Assembly (NCBI GenBank): GCA_021464415.1
Contig: CM038465.1
Span: 80,014,919 to 80,078,918 of the forward strand
From: Lonicera japonica
Taxonomy: Eukaryota > Streptophyta > Magnoliopsida > Dipsacales > Caprifoliaceae
Reading direction: 5' to 3'
DNA: 64,000 nt
Of the stretch, positions 46,970 to 59,454 are shown piece by piece; positions within the stretch are counted from its first letter, which is position 1, and each line of letters begins with the position of its first letter. Made by a program: the position numbers and the translations under genes. A model generated the notes under the pieces. That model was not told the origin of the DNA and did not search any database. It saw nothing but the letters and a program-made list of their open reading frames with translations.

Positions 46970-49173
46970 GAGTATCTCCGATCGTATAATCAAAATAACA
47001 ATTATAATTCAATTTTAATAATGTTAACTAAAAACACTGTTCCAATGTTAGAGTCTCTCCAATGGTATAATCAAAGTAACAATCATTAGGGGTGTGCACA
47101 GTCCAGTTGATCGGACCGAACACTAGTGGACCTAACTGGACAAGATATATCGGTTTTATAAATTCGTAAACCGAAACGGGTGTTAAGACCAGACCGGTTC
47201 GATTTCGGTAGGTCCATTTGGTTTGGAGCTTTTTTTTGGGCCCATTTTTCTGGGGTTTTTTATAATATGTCATGACTTTTTTTTTTTTGAGAAATATAAA
47301 AATATTAATTGCATATCTTTTTCATAACAGTGAGTATAAAATTGAGATAATGGGTTATAAGGTCTCGCTCCGTAATGTTTTATAACACTAATGATGAACT
47401 TATGTTTAATAAAGAGAAGTAGTACTAATTTCATAATTTGGATTTGCAATAAGGACACTTTTCATAAATATTAATTTATTTTAAGAAAAATGATAAATGT
47501 TGATGGATAAAAATACCCCTAATATAAACATCTCTTAACCCCTCCTCCCCCACTTAAACTTCCAATACCTCATCTTTCTCTCTCTAGATTCCATTCAACC
47601 ATCAAATACTCCCCTCTGTCTCACCAATGACCTCACCTCCTCCTCCACCACTACTACCACTTGATTCTTCAATCGTATCATCGGGAGGAGCGCCGTCTCA
47701 TCATCTTCTATTCTTTTTTCTGCAGAAGCAATCATAAAATAGATATAACTTTTGATTGAACCGTTGGATTTAGCTGATTTTTGGATATGTTATTCGAAAG
47801 ACAAAGTTACATTATCTGCTCAAAAATTAAGACGATTAGAGGTTGTTTTGCTATCGAAATTGCCTAATTTCAACAGCCCAGCGGGATTTTGGAAAAAAAA
47901 ATCTGATTGTTCTCATTTTTTTTACGAACCCTACGTTGATCCATATATATATATACATATATATAAATAGAGTGAGTGTTGATCTCATTAATTTTGTTAT
48001 TCTATATTTTGTAATGGTGCTAAAATCATTTTAACGCCTTCTGATTGTTGTCTAAGTGGTGCTAATTCTGGTTGTTGTCTAAGTGGTGCTAATTCTGGGT
48101 TTCCAGGTGTGCTAAAATCATTTAGCACTTTGGTGGTGCTAAATTTGAAACCATTTAGCACTGGTTGGTGCTTCAGAAGTGGTTTAGCACCTTCTAGTTG
48201 GTGCTAAATGCATTTAGCACATTTTGATTGTGGTTTGACACCTTCTGGTTATTGTTAATGTCATAATGAGACGTGAGATGTTATAAGGAAGGGGTATTAG
48301 TGTCTTTTTTGTACAATGTCCTCAATTTACACGACTAATTTTTAAATGTCCTTTATAATTATGTCATTATTAGAATGAGCTCTTATGCCTAATTACCCTC
48401 ATAAAATTTTATAATAAAATAGAAGTTAAATTATAAATCGTTCAAAATTAATACATTTGTAAACAATATCAAAATTAAAAGGAAACTAGTATTTTGACTC
48501 TTAAAATGGGTGAAACAAAAACAAACTAGTCTTCTTTATTTTAAAGACACCATAACTTTGAAGTAAAATATCAGGAAGCTAATCAAGTTCCATTAATTTC
48601 TGTGCATATAATTAGGCAAATTTGGTTCTATAAAGAAATTGGGCAATTTATCTCGTTTTAGTAATGAATATCGGATGATGTGAGTTTAATTTTAATATTA
48701 ATATTATATATTATTAATATATATATATATATATAATATAATACCAATTCGGTCTGGTCTGGTCAAATCGAAACTTTAAAATTTAAGACCGAAAATCGAA
48801 CCGAACCGAACATTTTCGGTCCTTCAAAAAAAATTTGGACCGAACCGGACCAGACCGAATTCAAACTGTCTGGTCAAAATCGGCCCGGTCTAAATCAGTC
48901 CATTTTACTTACTAAATGAATAAAATGAAAGACCCACTAATTTTATTAGATAAAAGAGAATCTTTTCAAATTTAAATTATTTGTTTCCTCCTTTTATTGA
49001 AACAAAATTAAAATGGATTAATTTGTGGTCAATTAATATAATAGACCATATAAATTTAGTTATTGCAAAAAAAAAAAATATTGGAACTTATATTATTAAC
49101 TTTAACAACTTATTAAAAGAATAATTATAAATTATTTTAATATTTAATTTTAATTATTTTATCAGAAATGCTC
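46970..49173. mobile_element. Harbinger-type composite element, 2.2 kb, with nested insertions
   Basis: The left end GAGTATCTCCGATCGTATAA pairs with the inverted right end GAGCATTTCTGATAAAATAA, with diffuse similarity for about 45 bp. TAA flanks both (46967-46969, 49174-49176). The left end resembles the fragment at 10430, and a second partial left end starts at 47050. Inside are a second TIR pair (about 47430-47530 and 48265-48400, sharing ATACCCCT and AACATCTC), a GGGGTGTGCAC hAT-like end at 47090, GGTCTGG/CCAGACC inverted segments at 48750-48870, and a palindrome array. No transposase is seen. The right end lies about 490 bp upstream of the PBL start. Confidence 0.6.
48016..48220. repeat. 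Array of short palindromes, family C (core GTGCTAAATG-CATTTAGCAC)
   Basis: Hairpins lie at 48016-48038, 48109-48128, 48136-48161, 48167-48191 and 48201-48220. The last is a perfect 20-bp palindrome, GTGCTAAATGCATTTAGCAC. The last four centres are spaced 30, 30.5 and 31.5 bp. Between the first two is a direct repeat of GGTTGTTGTCTAAGTGGTGC type. Confidence 0.85.
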
Positions 49174-49664
49174 TAATGGTTTGATGGGAGATAATAAAAC
49201 GGAGAACAAGAAGATGATTTGTGAGATTAATTTAATTAATGGGAGGGGCATAGACCTGAGCGTCAGTAGCGACGAACACGTTGAGACAGGGGGAAAGGAT
49301 ATATTTGACTAGTGAGAGTGACGGGGGAAGAAGAGCAGAAGCAGCTGCAAATTCTTCTTCCGCATTTTCCCATTCTCTTTCTTTCCTGTCCTCTAATTCC
49401 GCTCTACTTTGTCAATGTGAAATCTTTTTTACTTAGAAAAATAAAAAAAATTAAAAAAGAAAATTCTACATCACTGGCGGTTGTTGAAAGTATTACTATC
49501 ACTATCATAATCACACCCCCCACCCCATACCAAACGCCAAGTCAAGAAACCTACGACTTCATTTACTCTCTCTCTAAAATTGGTTGCCTTCTTTCTTTCC
49601 CCTTATATTTGGAGTTTTGAAACAGCAATAACAATAACAATAGCAGCAGCAGCAGCATAGACAA
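49174..49664 (+). promoter_or_regulatory. Probable promoter and 5' leader of the PBL gene
   Basis: This is the interval between the transposon end and the PBL start codon. It has a pyrimidine-rich stretch at 49340-49400, CT-rich DNA at 49560-49600 and an (AAC/AGC)n leader at 49621-49655. No defined TATA box was chosen. The ORF at 49312-49620 is not a known protein. Confidence 0.45.
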
Positions 49665-52268
49665 ATGGGAAACTGCTTGCATTTGCGTTCCTCAGCTAGA
49701 GTTGATGCCGCTACAAGCTCCCAAACTTCAGGTACCTCTCTTTCTCTCCTATCTAATTTATGGGATTCAAGGTACTATAGAGGTTCTATAGAGGCAATCG
49801 GTGCTAATATTATATATTGTTTTTAACTTCTAATCTAACTAATTTTCTAGTCTTTCTTGACATATTGTAATAAATTTTGGGGTGGGTTATTTCCCCTTCT
49901 TAAGAAAAAACAAAGCTTGGAATATCTGAGATCGGTTTAGAGTTGGAAAAATATTGTTTTTCCAATTCCATGCATAATCTAGTTTCTGGAATTCCGAGGT
50001 ACCATAAAGGTGTCTTTTTAGACTTGGACTAAAATCAGTTTCGTTTTGACTTTACACTAATCTTGCTCCAATTCCATTTCCAAAGCTTGGATTCTCAAAA
50101 GCGCCTTAGGTTAAAAGTGATTGCATGACTATTGGGGAATTTCTCACATCTGTTAAATAAAGGCAATCACAACATTCCTTTACAAAATTAGTGGAATATA
50201 TAAATAAAAGTCAGCTTATCTAGTTTGTGCACGTGATTTCAATACCAGAAGTTTGTAATATATATAAAAAGTGTAAGCATTTAAACTTGCATGATTTAAG
50301 TTATTATGATTTTCAAAGATTTTAAATCTGCCTACTTATCTAGTTAAATGAAATGCTGACACCTTTTTTTTTTTTAAATCCCTTTTGTTTCATTTTTAGG
50401 ACCCTCAAGAATTGCCAGCAAGACCAGCAACCCTTCCGCTCGTTCCAGCCTAACCAATTCATATAGTGAAAGGAGCAGTGTCGAGTCTCTTCCTACTCCA
50501 AAATCTGAAGGCGAAATACTATCATCATCAAACGTGAAGGCCTTCTCATTTAATGAGTTGAGGAACGCCACCAGAAACTTTCGTCCCGAAAGTCTTCTTG
50601 GTGAAGGAGGATTTGGTTATGTTTTCAAAGGATGGATCGATGAACACATGCTTACTGCTGCAAAGCCTGGATCTGGAATGGTCATTGCTGTCAAGAAGCT
50701 TAAACCTGAGGGTTTCCAAGGCCACAAGGAGTGGTTGGTAGGCTTCCTCTTTATCATCATTATTATTAATGTGTTGCATGTCAAATTGTTCTGCTTGGGT
50801 ATTTACTTATAGAAAATTGTTTACAGACAGAAGTTAATTATCTGGGGCAGCTGCATCATCCGAATCTCGTTAAACTTATTGGGTACTGTTCGGATGGTGA
50901 CAATCGGCTTTTGGTTTATGAGTTCATGCCTAAAGGGAGTTTGGAGAATCATCTTTTTAGAAGTAAGTTACGCCAGTTAAATGGACAATGCTTAATGTTG
51001 CTCACTAATGTCTAATGTTTTCCATTTCTTCTGTTTCTTCATCGTACAGATTTGTGAACATTTGGTGACCATTGATGCTACTTTTTTTTCACAGGAGGGC
51101 CTCAACCGCTTTCTTGGGCAACGAGGATCAAAGTGGCGATAGGTGCTGCTAGAGGCCTCTCTTTCCTGCACGACGCTGAAGCACAAGTTATATACCGTGA
51201 TTTCAAGGCTTCTAATATCCTTCTTGATGCAGTACGTTGAGTTGAATGACTTCATTCATTTATTCGCTTTGGAATTCACTAGAAATTATTTATATTGCTG
51301 ACGTTTATCTTGCTCCATGAATCCAGGAATTCAATGCAAAGCTGTCTGATTTTGGTTTGGCTAAAGCGGGCCCAACAGGTGATAGGACTCACGTGTCCAC
51401 TCAAGTAATGGGGACTCATGGGTACGCAGCACCAGAATATGTTGCTACAGGTCTGCGAATCTTTAGAAATACTACCTTGCTCGATTTACTGCTACTAGAA
51501 CTTGTGGCAAACTCGATGCATGTACAATATCATACCTAGTAATTGCTCATAGTAACTAAATTTTTATAGCACATGCATTAAGCATGTGTGATGGTATTTG
51601 GTCAGCCAGTGATAACATGTGTTTTTCATCTTTGAAGTTTATGGGTTTGAATCATAGTTCAAGCACTAATTTTATTTCTAAAGCATGAAGGGGATTTCGT
51701 AATTCCAAATGCATACCGAAGTCCTCCTTTCACTTAATATATAGTAATATATGAGTCGTCTAAGCAGGTTGATATAACTACAGCAGTCTACTAAAGCTAT
51801 TGTGGATGAACAGGTCGGTTGACAGCAAAGAGTGATGTATACAGCTTTGGGGTTGTTTTGCTAGAGCTATTGTCTGGGCGTCGGGCTGTTGATAAAACAA
51901 AGGTTGTTATAGAGCAAAATCTTGTGGACTGGGCAAAACCATATTTGGGTGATAAGAGAAAATTATTTCGGATTATGGACACCAAGTTGGAGGGTCAGTA
52001 TCCTCAGAAAGGAGCCTACACCTGTGCTAACCTTGCTTTGCAGTGTCTAAGCACTGAACCTAAAGTTAGACCACGTATGGCAGAAGTATTGGCGATGTTA
52101 GAAGATCTCCAAGCCCCAAAAAGCGCAGCCAAACACTCCCTAATAGACAATCGGGCTGTTTCTGATTCTGTCCGTAAGTCACCTTTGAGACAGCACCGTT
52201 CACCTCTGAATCTCATACCCTCTGCGTCCCCGTTGCCAGCTCACCGCCAATCTCCACGTGTACGATGA
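49665..52268 (+). CDS. PBL2: Receptor-like cytoplasmic kinase, RLCK-VII, PBL2/PBL3 (APK2) type
   Basis: Six exons give 418 aa: 49665-49731, 50400-50737, 50827-50962, 51095-51231, 51327-51450, 51814-52268. All introns are GT..AG and phases agree. The N-terminus [10 protein letters not shown] has Gly2 for N-myristoylation and Cys4 for palmitoylation, so a plasma-membrane anchor is expected. A Ser-rich linker leads to the kinase domain: Gly loop GEGGFG (90-95), catalytic Lys121 in IAVKKL, catalytic loop YRDFKASN with Asp216, DFG 234-236, activation segment [18 protein letters not shown], and GYAAPEY. The tail ([20 protein letters not shown]) is basic and Ser/Pro-rich. The insert [17 protein letters not shown] is typical of RLCK-VII. 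Relatives relay pattern-receptor signals. It lies beside FLP and the UTR pseudogene, as PBL2 and PBL3 do in Arabidopsis; PBL2 versus PBL3 is not resolvable. Confidence 0.94.
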
Positions 52269-53265
52269 GGCAGAGAAATGTGTCATTTGAACCTGGTACT
52301 TTTATGTAAATTTAGTGTTTTGCTGTTTCCTTTTTTTTTTTTTTCCTGCTTATGCATCTTGTTAGTGTTTGACAAAATCTTGCATTATGTAGAACAGGAT
52401 GTGACCACGTGTATTTTGCAAATGATCTATGTAGGCTTATTTTTGTCTTCCTCTCTGGTCTCAAAATCCAACTTTCTTGGAGTTCTCTATTCTGCTGCAG
52501 ACGGGGAGCGGGTGGCTATATTCATGGTAAGAGGTCAAGTGACCCCACCTTTGGAAAGAATACTTTTTACCAGTATTAAATGTACTTATCTTTTCAAATT
52601 GTATTTAATATTTATAAGGAAAGGGATTCAAGGAGTATTACATAGAAATTTCCCCTCTTAGCTTTAGAAATATTAAATTTTGCTTCCGTTGATGTATATT
52701 ATCAGAAGTATTTTTTTTTTGCTCCTCTTGAAGTTGGATCCTGACTCTGAGCTATAGTATGTGCAGATATAACTTCTGGAATTTGTTTAGATCATATATA
52801 ATTTCTTTTCAAAAGTTACATTATGCAACAGCATTTAATTCTCAGGTCCATATCCTATGAAGTAAAAAGGCGAGGTATGTAATTATGAAGAAAGAGGTTA
52901 AGTGGCATCTTGCTGCCAAATATAAGTAATATTGGTAAGTCCTGTAAAATCTAGAAATCTAGTTGACTTCTTGTCTTTCTTTTATTCCTTTTGTCTTTAT
53001 GATAGGAAATCTTCTGCTCCTTTAGCTTTTACCGTCGTTGATTTTCTACTCTCTACTCCAGTAATTAACAGTTAACTAGAATCAGATTTCATATTAGCTT
53101 GGAATTTGCTCGTAGTTGCTAATTCTTGCGGATTAACTATTCATGAAGGTAAATCTGGAGTTGGAGCTTTTGTCAATGAACTATACACTTATATTTTTAA
53201 GTGGACATTTTTGTTGCTTGTAGAGTTTCAAACTTATGGAACATAAATAAAGCTGCTTTTAATTG
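52269..53265. other. Convergent intergenic region between two kinase genes
   Basis: Both kinase genes end into this 1-kb stretch, so it holds both 3' UTRs. It has T runs at about 52330 and 52709. ORFs such as 52278-52661 have no recognisable product. Confidence 0.6.
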
Positions 53266-55796
53266 TTAGAACGAAGACACATTGTGAGTACTCGTAGAAA
53301 TTCTGACTGATTTCTGATTCCTTTTGTTCATGTTTTGCTCTAATTGCTCTAATTGGTTCACTACCTCGGTCATTGTTGGCCGGCCTTTTGGATTTGGGTT
53401 GAGGCACTTCAGGATGATTTCTGCAAACTCATAAGCTTCTTCCACACAGACTTTCTTTCGTAGTTTCTTGTCAGTTACACGGTGCAGCTCTTGCTTGTTG
53501 CTGAGATATGGTTTAGCCCACTGTGCAAGATCCCCGGCCACTCCACCTGAGTGTCTCTTGACCGGACCCGAGCCTGACAATATCTCTAGGAGAACTACCC
53601 CAAAGCCGTATACATCAGTTTTTAGTGTCAAATGACCTGTCAATTGAAGAAAGATCAGTGCATATGGTTCAACGATGCAAAGAAAAACTGCCATACTGGC
53701 CAGCCAATTTTTGACTCGGTTTTCGCGATGTGCTAACATGAGCTAGATATGTGGTTGAAAAAATCTTGGAAAATTTCTTACAAACTTCACACCTAATATG
53801 CCAACTAGAACCTTGCATAAAATACTCAAATTAAGTACTTTGTAGCTTCTCTTGGTTAGCCATACCTGTGTAAACGTACTCGGGGGCAAAGTAGCCTCTA
53901 GTGCCGAGTACTCTGGTGGTGACGTGTGTCTTGTCACCTTGGGGCCCGAATTTAGCCAGCCCGAAATCTGAAATCTTTGGAGTGAAATCCTACAGTATGA
54001 ACCTTATAAGGGACTTTGTGGTAAAGTTAATTGCATGAAGTTGAAATTAGGATTCAGTGACTGAAACTGACATTGTCAAGTAGAATATTGGAGGACTTAA
54101 TATCGCGATGAATTACTGAACCAACTGTGTGAAGGTACTCTAAACCCTTGGCTGAGCCAACAGCTACTTTAACCCGCCTCTTCCAGTTTAGCTCGGTATC
54201 ACTTCCTGCTTATGGCAAATTGCAGTTACTATAGTTCATGTTAGTGCCTTATTTTGGCTAAATTCTGCAGAACATAGTACCGTGTAGCACCTTTCACTGC
54301 TGGTGCTTACCTCTCAAAAGATGGGCTTCCAAGCTTCCTTTTGGCATAAATTCATACACTAAAATCCTGTGATTCGCCTCACAACAGTACCCTATGAGCT
54401 TCACCACATGCGGATGGTGGAATCTACTCAAGAACTTCAGTTCGCTCTGCAAGCACAAAATGATTTAGCATAGCTTGACTAATTGGGGGATGAGAGAGGG
54501 AGGGAGGGAGAGAGAGACCAGCCATTCTCCTCGGCCTCCATCTCCTTCCTTTCTAAGCCTCTTCACGGCAATAGGATATTGACCATGTGGTTTTGTAGCT
54601 TTCATGGTGGAATAATCAATCCATCCTTTGTAAACTTCACCGCAACCACCCATGCCAAGAAGGTTCTTCTTGCTGAATTTCTTGGTTGCTAATTTTAGGG
54701 TACTATAGCAAAATTCATGGAGCTTATAGGCATGAATCACCTCGTCTGTCATGTTCACCTTGAAGCAGTCATTTGAACTGTATCTTTCATCTTGTGAGAG
54801 CTTCTCTGCATCAAGAAGCATGTTATTAACATATAAAGCGAAAAAAGTATTGAAGAAAATAAGTACCTGTTTGTGTGTAAGAAGAAACACATGGATTGCT
54901 CTCTTGCCGCTGTACATAAATTTTTAGAGGTAGAGGAATTTGGGTATCTTTGACTGCTATGAAAACAAACATGGAAACAATTTAGTATGCTTCATCTTTA
55001 CAAAGACAGAAAAAAACATGGTTTTCCATGTGAATAAACAAAGGATTAGAACAAAAGTAGAGGGGAAAGCAATAACATGCACTCGAGAATATGGTACCAT
55101 TTTTTTGTATTGGATCTTCCAAGTGATATTTCCCATGCCAGCGGCTCTGAAGGTTGATTTCGAATCACGGTGACCCTTTCTATGCATAAAAATAAATGAA
55201 AACAAATTTTAGTGAGTAGTTTTCATGTATGACTTGTAACTTTTGCACGATACTTGGTAAAATCGTGTAATGAAGGTTGAAAACTGTGTCAGCCAGGTAG
55301 GTGCACGTGTAGCCCCAGCTAGCTTGTGCTAAAGCACAATCTGCCTGTCCCGACTTAAGTATTCCTTTATTTTTTTAACTGATTAGAGGTATCTAGGCAT
55401 CGGTTAGCAGGCGTAATATGCTTTTACAACATTGAATTTTGGTTGGATTATGGATATAAAAATGATGTGGGAGAGATTAGTTCCCAAGGGAAACGTGAAG
55501 ACACTATTGTGTGGTTAGCATTTGTAAATGAAAAGACCGTAGATTACTTTTACGCTGAAAACCAACAAAACAGACTGAATATATATTTCACTTGTACGAA
55601 AAACTCTTTACGTTGAAAACAATTTCTACTGCAATGAGTTTTCATTAACAGGCAAAACACAACCCTTAAAACTTGGTAAAATATGCAAGGAAGAGGCGAA
55701 GTCAATCAATGAATGCAAACCTGAAGGAGGTACTTGACTAATATCAGCTGGTTGGTTTGGTTTCCTTCCAAAAGTCTTTTGAAGGCAATTTCCCAT
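53266..55796 (-). CDS. Divergent receptor-like cytoplasmic kinase of the RLCK-VII (PBL) family
   Basis: Seven minus-strand exons give 405 aa: 55721-55796, 54867-54956, 54519-54805, 54311-54446, 54072-54205, 53866-53989, 53266-53636. Phases agree with GT..AG introns. The start [10 protein letters not shown] has Gly2 and Cys4 for dual acylation. Kinase features: Gly loop GMGGCG (106-111) in place of the usual GEGGFG, Lys137 in [14 protein letters not shown] with Asp231, DFG 249-251, [18 protein letters not shown], and APEY. The C-lobe ([34 protein letters not shown]) is diverged, and the 40-residue tail is Lys/Ser/Thr-rich. Internal exons of 136, 134 and 124 nt match 136, 137 and 124 in the PBL gene, so the two are paralogues placed tail to tail. 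All catalytic residues remain, so it is probably active. The second exon ([20 protein letters not shown]) is the least certain. Confidence 0.87.
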
Positions 55797-58042
55797 TATT
55801 AGAAAGGAGACATGGAGGATCGAAGAGATAGTTATTAATGAAAGAGAATTGGTCTGAGTGAAGGAAAGAGGAAGGAATGTACACAACTTCATTTTTATAG
55901 TTTGGGATATTGTGAATAAGAAATTTATTGAGATGATGATCGGTGAACTAGACTATGAAAAGCATTGTGGATTGTTAGTTAGTGAAACAAACAAACATGT
56001 TAAACGATTAGTCCTATGCTTGGATTTTGGCCAGATGTTGTTGGTTTAGTTTCTATCATGTGGAATGGAACGCCACCGGCTTTTGGTCCTTAAAACTATT
56101 ATATTAAATTACTAGTAGTATAGCGCGCATATTCAAGAACTAGGATTGATAAAAAAGAAAGAAAAAAAATTCAGGTAAACAAGATTGATAAAAAAAAGAA
56201 GAAGAACAATCATCCCAATCATCTTTGGGCACAATGATATAACACGATAAGATGCGGCGCCATAATTTTCTGATTGGTATTATAAAATTCAGGGAAACAA
56301 GAATTTTTTTGTTTTTTTTATTTTTTTGTTTCTAGAACAAAATTAAAATTTAGAATTTTACCAAGAGCACATATAATTGTGTGCCCACAAAATTAGGATC
56401 ATTACAATTATATTACAGATTAATAAAGTTAAAACTGTTAGGCAGTGGACAATCAATGTAAATCATACTTTGCAACAACCAAAATATCTGCAATTGCATA
56501 ATTAGAACAAAAACAAACTTCTACTATCCAATCTTCCACGCGTCCAACCTTTTTGAGACCTCAAAAAACATTCTACCCAGTCACCGCCATTGTTACCTTG
56601 CATAGAGCTTACAAATTAAAAAGACGCAGCCAACTAATTGCATAGAGCTTACCTTGCAAAGAGCTTACAAATTATCGTGAATCTGAAAATCCCCCCAAAG
56701 AGCTGGCAGCTCAAGAGGCCTGGAGTTCTAAGTTTAAACTGTGAACAGAGAAGTGCACATACACACGCAAGAGTTGCGTGCCTGTAACTACACTAAGAAG
56801 AACAAGGCAGCCTATAAGGCATATAATTAAGCTGAGAGCACTAAAACTTGCACTGCCGAAGTCTATAAAAAGCCACTTGCGATTGTGAAAAAGAGATTTT
56901 TGATATCTCTATCACGTTCGTCTAAACTTGACTTTACTTAATCTTTTATCAAATGGGTCCAGGAGTTCCCCCAAACACTTCAGTAGGTCATGCTAATTAC
57001 ATGTTTGTATATTAGGCTAAAAGCACTAATGAAGTGTTCAGGGGAACTCTAGGAAACACCTGATCAATAATGTATGCGTTTCTTCAATCCTACAATTAAG
57101 TCTTAAGTCATGTGACTGGTAGACTTATATATTGACTTTGGTTTATTGCCACACTGTGTATGCAACGTTTTTGGATTAATAAGGCACACAATGCTAACAA
57201 TTTATAGTGTGTAGGTCTCCATCGAATTTAGTTCTAGCCAGTGTAAAGCAGAGGAGTTTAATTAGAAGAAGCTGACTGAACCTAGTCGGAGTATTGGCTA
57301 GATGAAACAGTAATGTATGTGCCGCCTATCTGCGTTCATTATGGCCTCTCGTTTTCAGCTTTCCTCATAGACACAAAGCTAGCTAGCTACACACTCTTAC
57401 AAACTTTTTGCCAATTTGATGGCGATGGAAGTGGCAATTACTAGGGGAAGAAAAAGATACTGTAGAATCTTGGAGAGAGACTTCATGCCTTCTCACCCAA
57501 TACACAATTCAGACCAGGTTCATTGTCCCTTCCACTTTAATTTCTTAATTGCGGAGTAATTTTGCAAAAGTAACCTTAGGAAAGAATGTAAGAAGTACGG
57601 TTGATCTTTAAAATGTGATGGTTTGGGTTTGTTTGAGACGTCTAAAGAAAGAAATTAACTCTTCACGTGGCGTGGGAGAACCTAGTGCTGATTATGGGTT
57701 TCATTTCTTGGTCTAGGCCAATTTGAAGAAGTCCATTAGCCAAATGCACTTTTGCATATATACAATATTCCTCTTTTGAAAAAAGCATTTTGCGTTTCTG
57801 TTGAAATGGTTGAAAAGGAAATACCTTAGAGACGAAAGATTACGGAATATAAGCATGACCACTTGCTCCTTGTCATTCTCAATTCATCATTTTATACGCA
57901 ATTCAGACTAGGTTCAAGATGAAGTTATAATTAGAGTTGAAAAATGATTAGTTCGGAAAGTATTCATGTGTCACTGATGGCTCTTGCATTCCTCTGTTCT
58001 GTATTTTCATTAACAAATCGCAATGGTGGTAGGGTACTAAAT
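55797..58042. other. Gene-free stretch upstream of the divergent kinase
   Basis: The kinase promoter and leader are within about 55797-56100. Beyond that I see AT-rich DNA with a local duplication of TTGCATAGAGCTTACCTTGC type near 56600-56670. No gene or complete transposon could be supported. Confidence 0.5.
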
Positions 58043-58852
58043 ATGGACGTAGTCAGAATTTAATGTGGGGGCCATAAAATAATAAAGCAAAAAAAAATAT
58101 TGAACACAACAGATATCTATATTTAGATATTTGATTTGCATGCTATCTAATACTTGCTTTCTATGTATATAATACTATTTTCTTTCATTTATCATTGTTG
58201 AATGCTCGATAAAAATTTGTAAGTGAAAATATAGACAATCTATATATGAAAAATAAACAGGATTCTTCATTGGAAGATGATGAAATAGTGAGAAATATGC
58301 TTTACGGTTTTTCAAAATTGAAAGGAACTAAAGAATGAAATATTTTCATAGAAATATTATATCTTTAGAAAATATCGAAATGATACTTTGATTTATTTAG
58401 TGATAGTATAAATGTCTTAATTTATGGTAGATTAGATTTAGAGAGGTCTTTTGCCACTTAGACAATAAGATTTTTTGCAAATCTACACTACAAAGAGATT
58501 TGAATCTCAGACGTATGTGAGGATCTTTTGCCACTCAGACAACCCATTAGCTTGTAAGTTTTGTTAAATGTTAAAGTTACCTATTTTTAAGGGTGTAATT
58601 ATTGCCGCTCTTTAAAAATCTTTAGGCACTCCAAAATAACTTTTAAGGACACAAAAATATCACAAAGAAAATTAAAAATGTCCCTGAAATTTTTTTTAGA
58701 ATGCCAATAACCGCACCTTTTTTTTTAATTTGCAAATTTTATTTACAGTTTTCTTCCTAAATAACTGTTTAATACCATATATATGGGAAAAGCTTGAAAA
58801 AAATTGAGTGGGGGTTAAGCCCCCTCTGAGCCTAGCTTGCCTCCGTCATTGA
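58043..58852. mobile_element. Non-autonomous hAT element, 810 bp
   Basis: Exact 8-bp duplications TACTAAAT lie at 58035-58042 and 58853-58860. The left end ATGGACGTAGTCAGAATTTA and the inverted right end TCAATGACGGAGGCAAGC are degenerate forms of the GGACGNAG(C)CAG terminus common in plant hAT elements. A pair GGGGGCC / AAGCCCCC follows inside. No transposase. Confidence 0.8.
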
Positions 58853-58895
58853 TACTAAATTAATTCTTAACTTTACTTCCCATGGTCACTTTAGT

Positions 58896-59454
58896 CACTA
58901 GCGGATTCAGGATTTGAAATACGGGAGGCCAAAATACAATATAAAAAATATGATAAGAAATTTTTAAAAAAAATATTTTAATTGAGAAATTATTTATATA
59001 TATTTTTGTAGTACAAAAGGCATGCGTTTCGCATGAATTTACAGTAAGTTCAAAAGTAACTAGATAATCTTAATTTAACTATTAAATTTAGGCATCATCA
59101 ATTGCACTCGACGATTTTTCATCTCACAAAATTCATTTATGATTGTATCAATTTCGAAGCACCGTCAAATTTCTTTCTCAATATATATAATCAAGTAATT
59201 TGCACTCCACTTAAATTTATTATATATTTATAATATAATAATCGGTATAACTGTTGATACTATGTAAAAAAAAATTAACACTCTAAAATAAATTTTAGAA
59301 ATAAAAAATTTATAACAAAATAAAAAATACATAATTTTATTTAAAGAGTACCAACAACTATATTTAAATAAAAAAATACTAATATTAGTAAAAGTTTAAA
59401 ATATCTTGACCCCCCCCCCCCCCCCCCCCCCCCGGTCTCTTCTGTCCGCCATTG
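58896..59454. mobile_element. Second hAT-like element, 559 bp, with a C24 tract near its right end
   Basis: The left end CACTAGCGGATTCAGGATTT and the inverted right end CAATGGCGGACAGAAGAGAC resemble the CAGTGGCGGA terminus seen at 13876. Flanking octamers ACTTTAGT and CTTTCAGT are similar with one shift. A run of 24 C lies at 59410-59433, where related elements have a shorter C-rich block. It starts 43 bp after the previous hAT element. Confidence 0.68.

Noticed and set aside
52278..52661. ORF downstream of the PBL stop codon
   Set aside because: It lies in the 3' UTR region, is rich in Phe/Leu from poly-T DNA and resembles no family.
54957..55205. Extra exon in the divergent kinase gene near 55.1 kb
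   Set aside because: The frame does not fit: the first exon (phase 1) joins directly to 54867-54956 in the right phase, and no donor near 55.1 kb keeps the reading frame.
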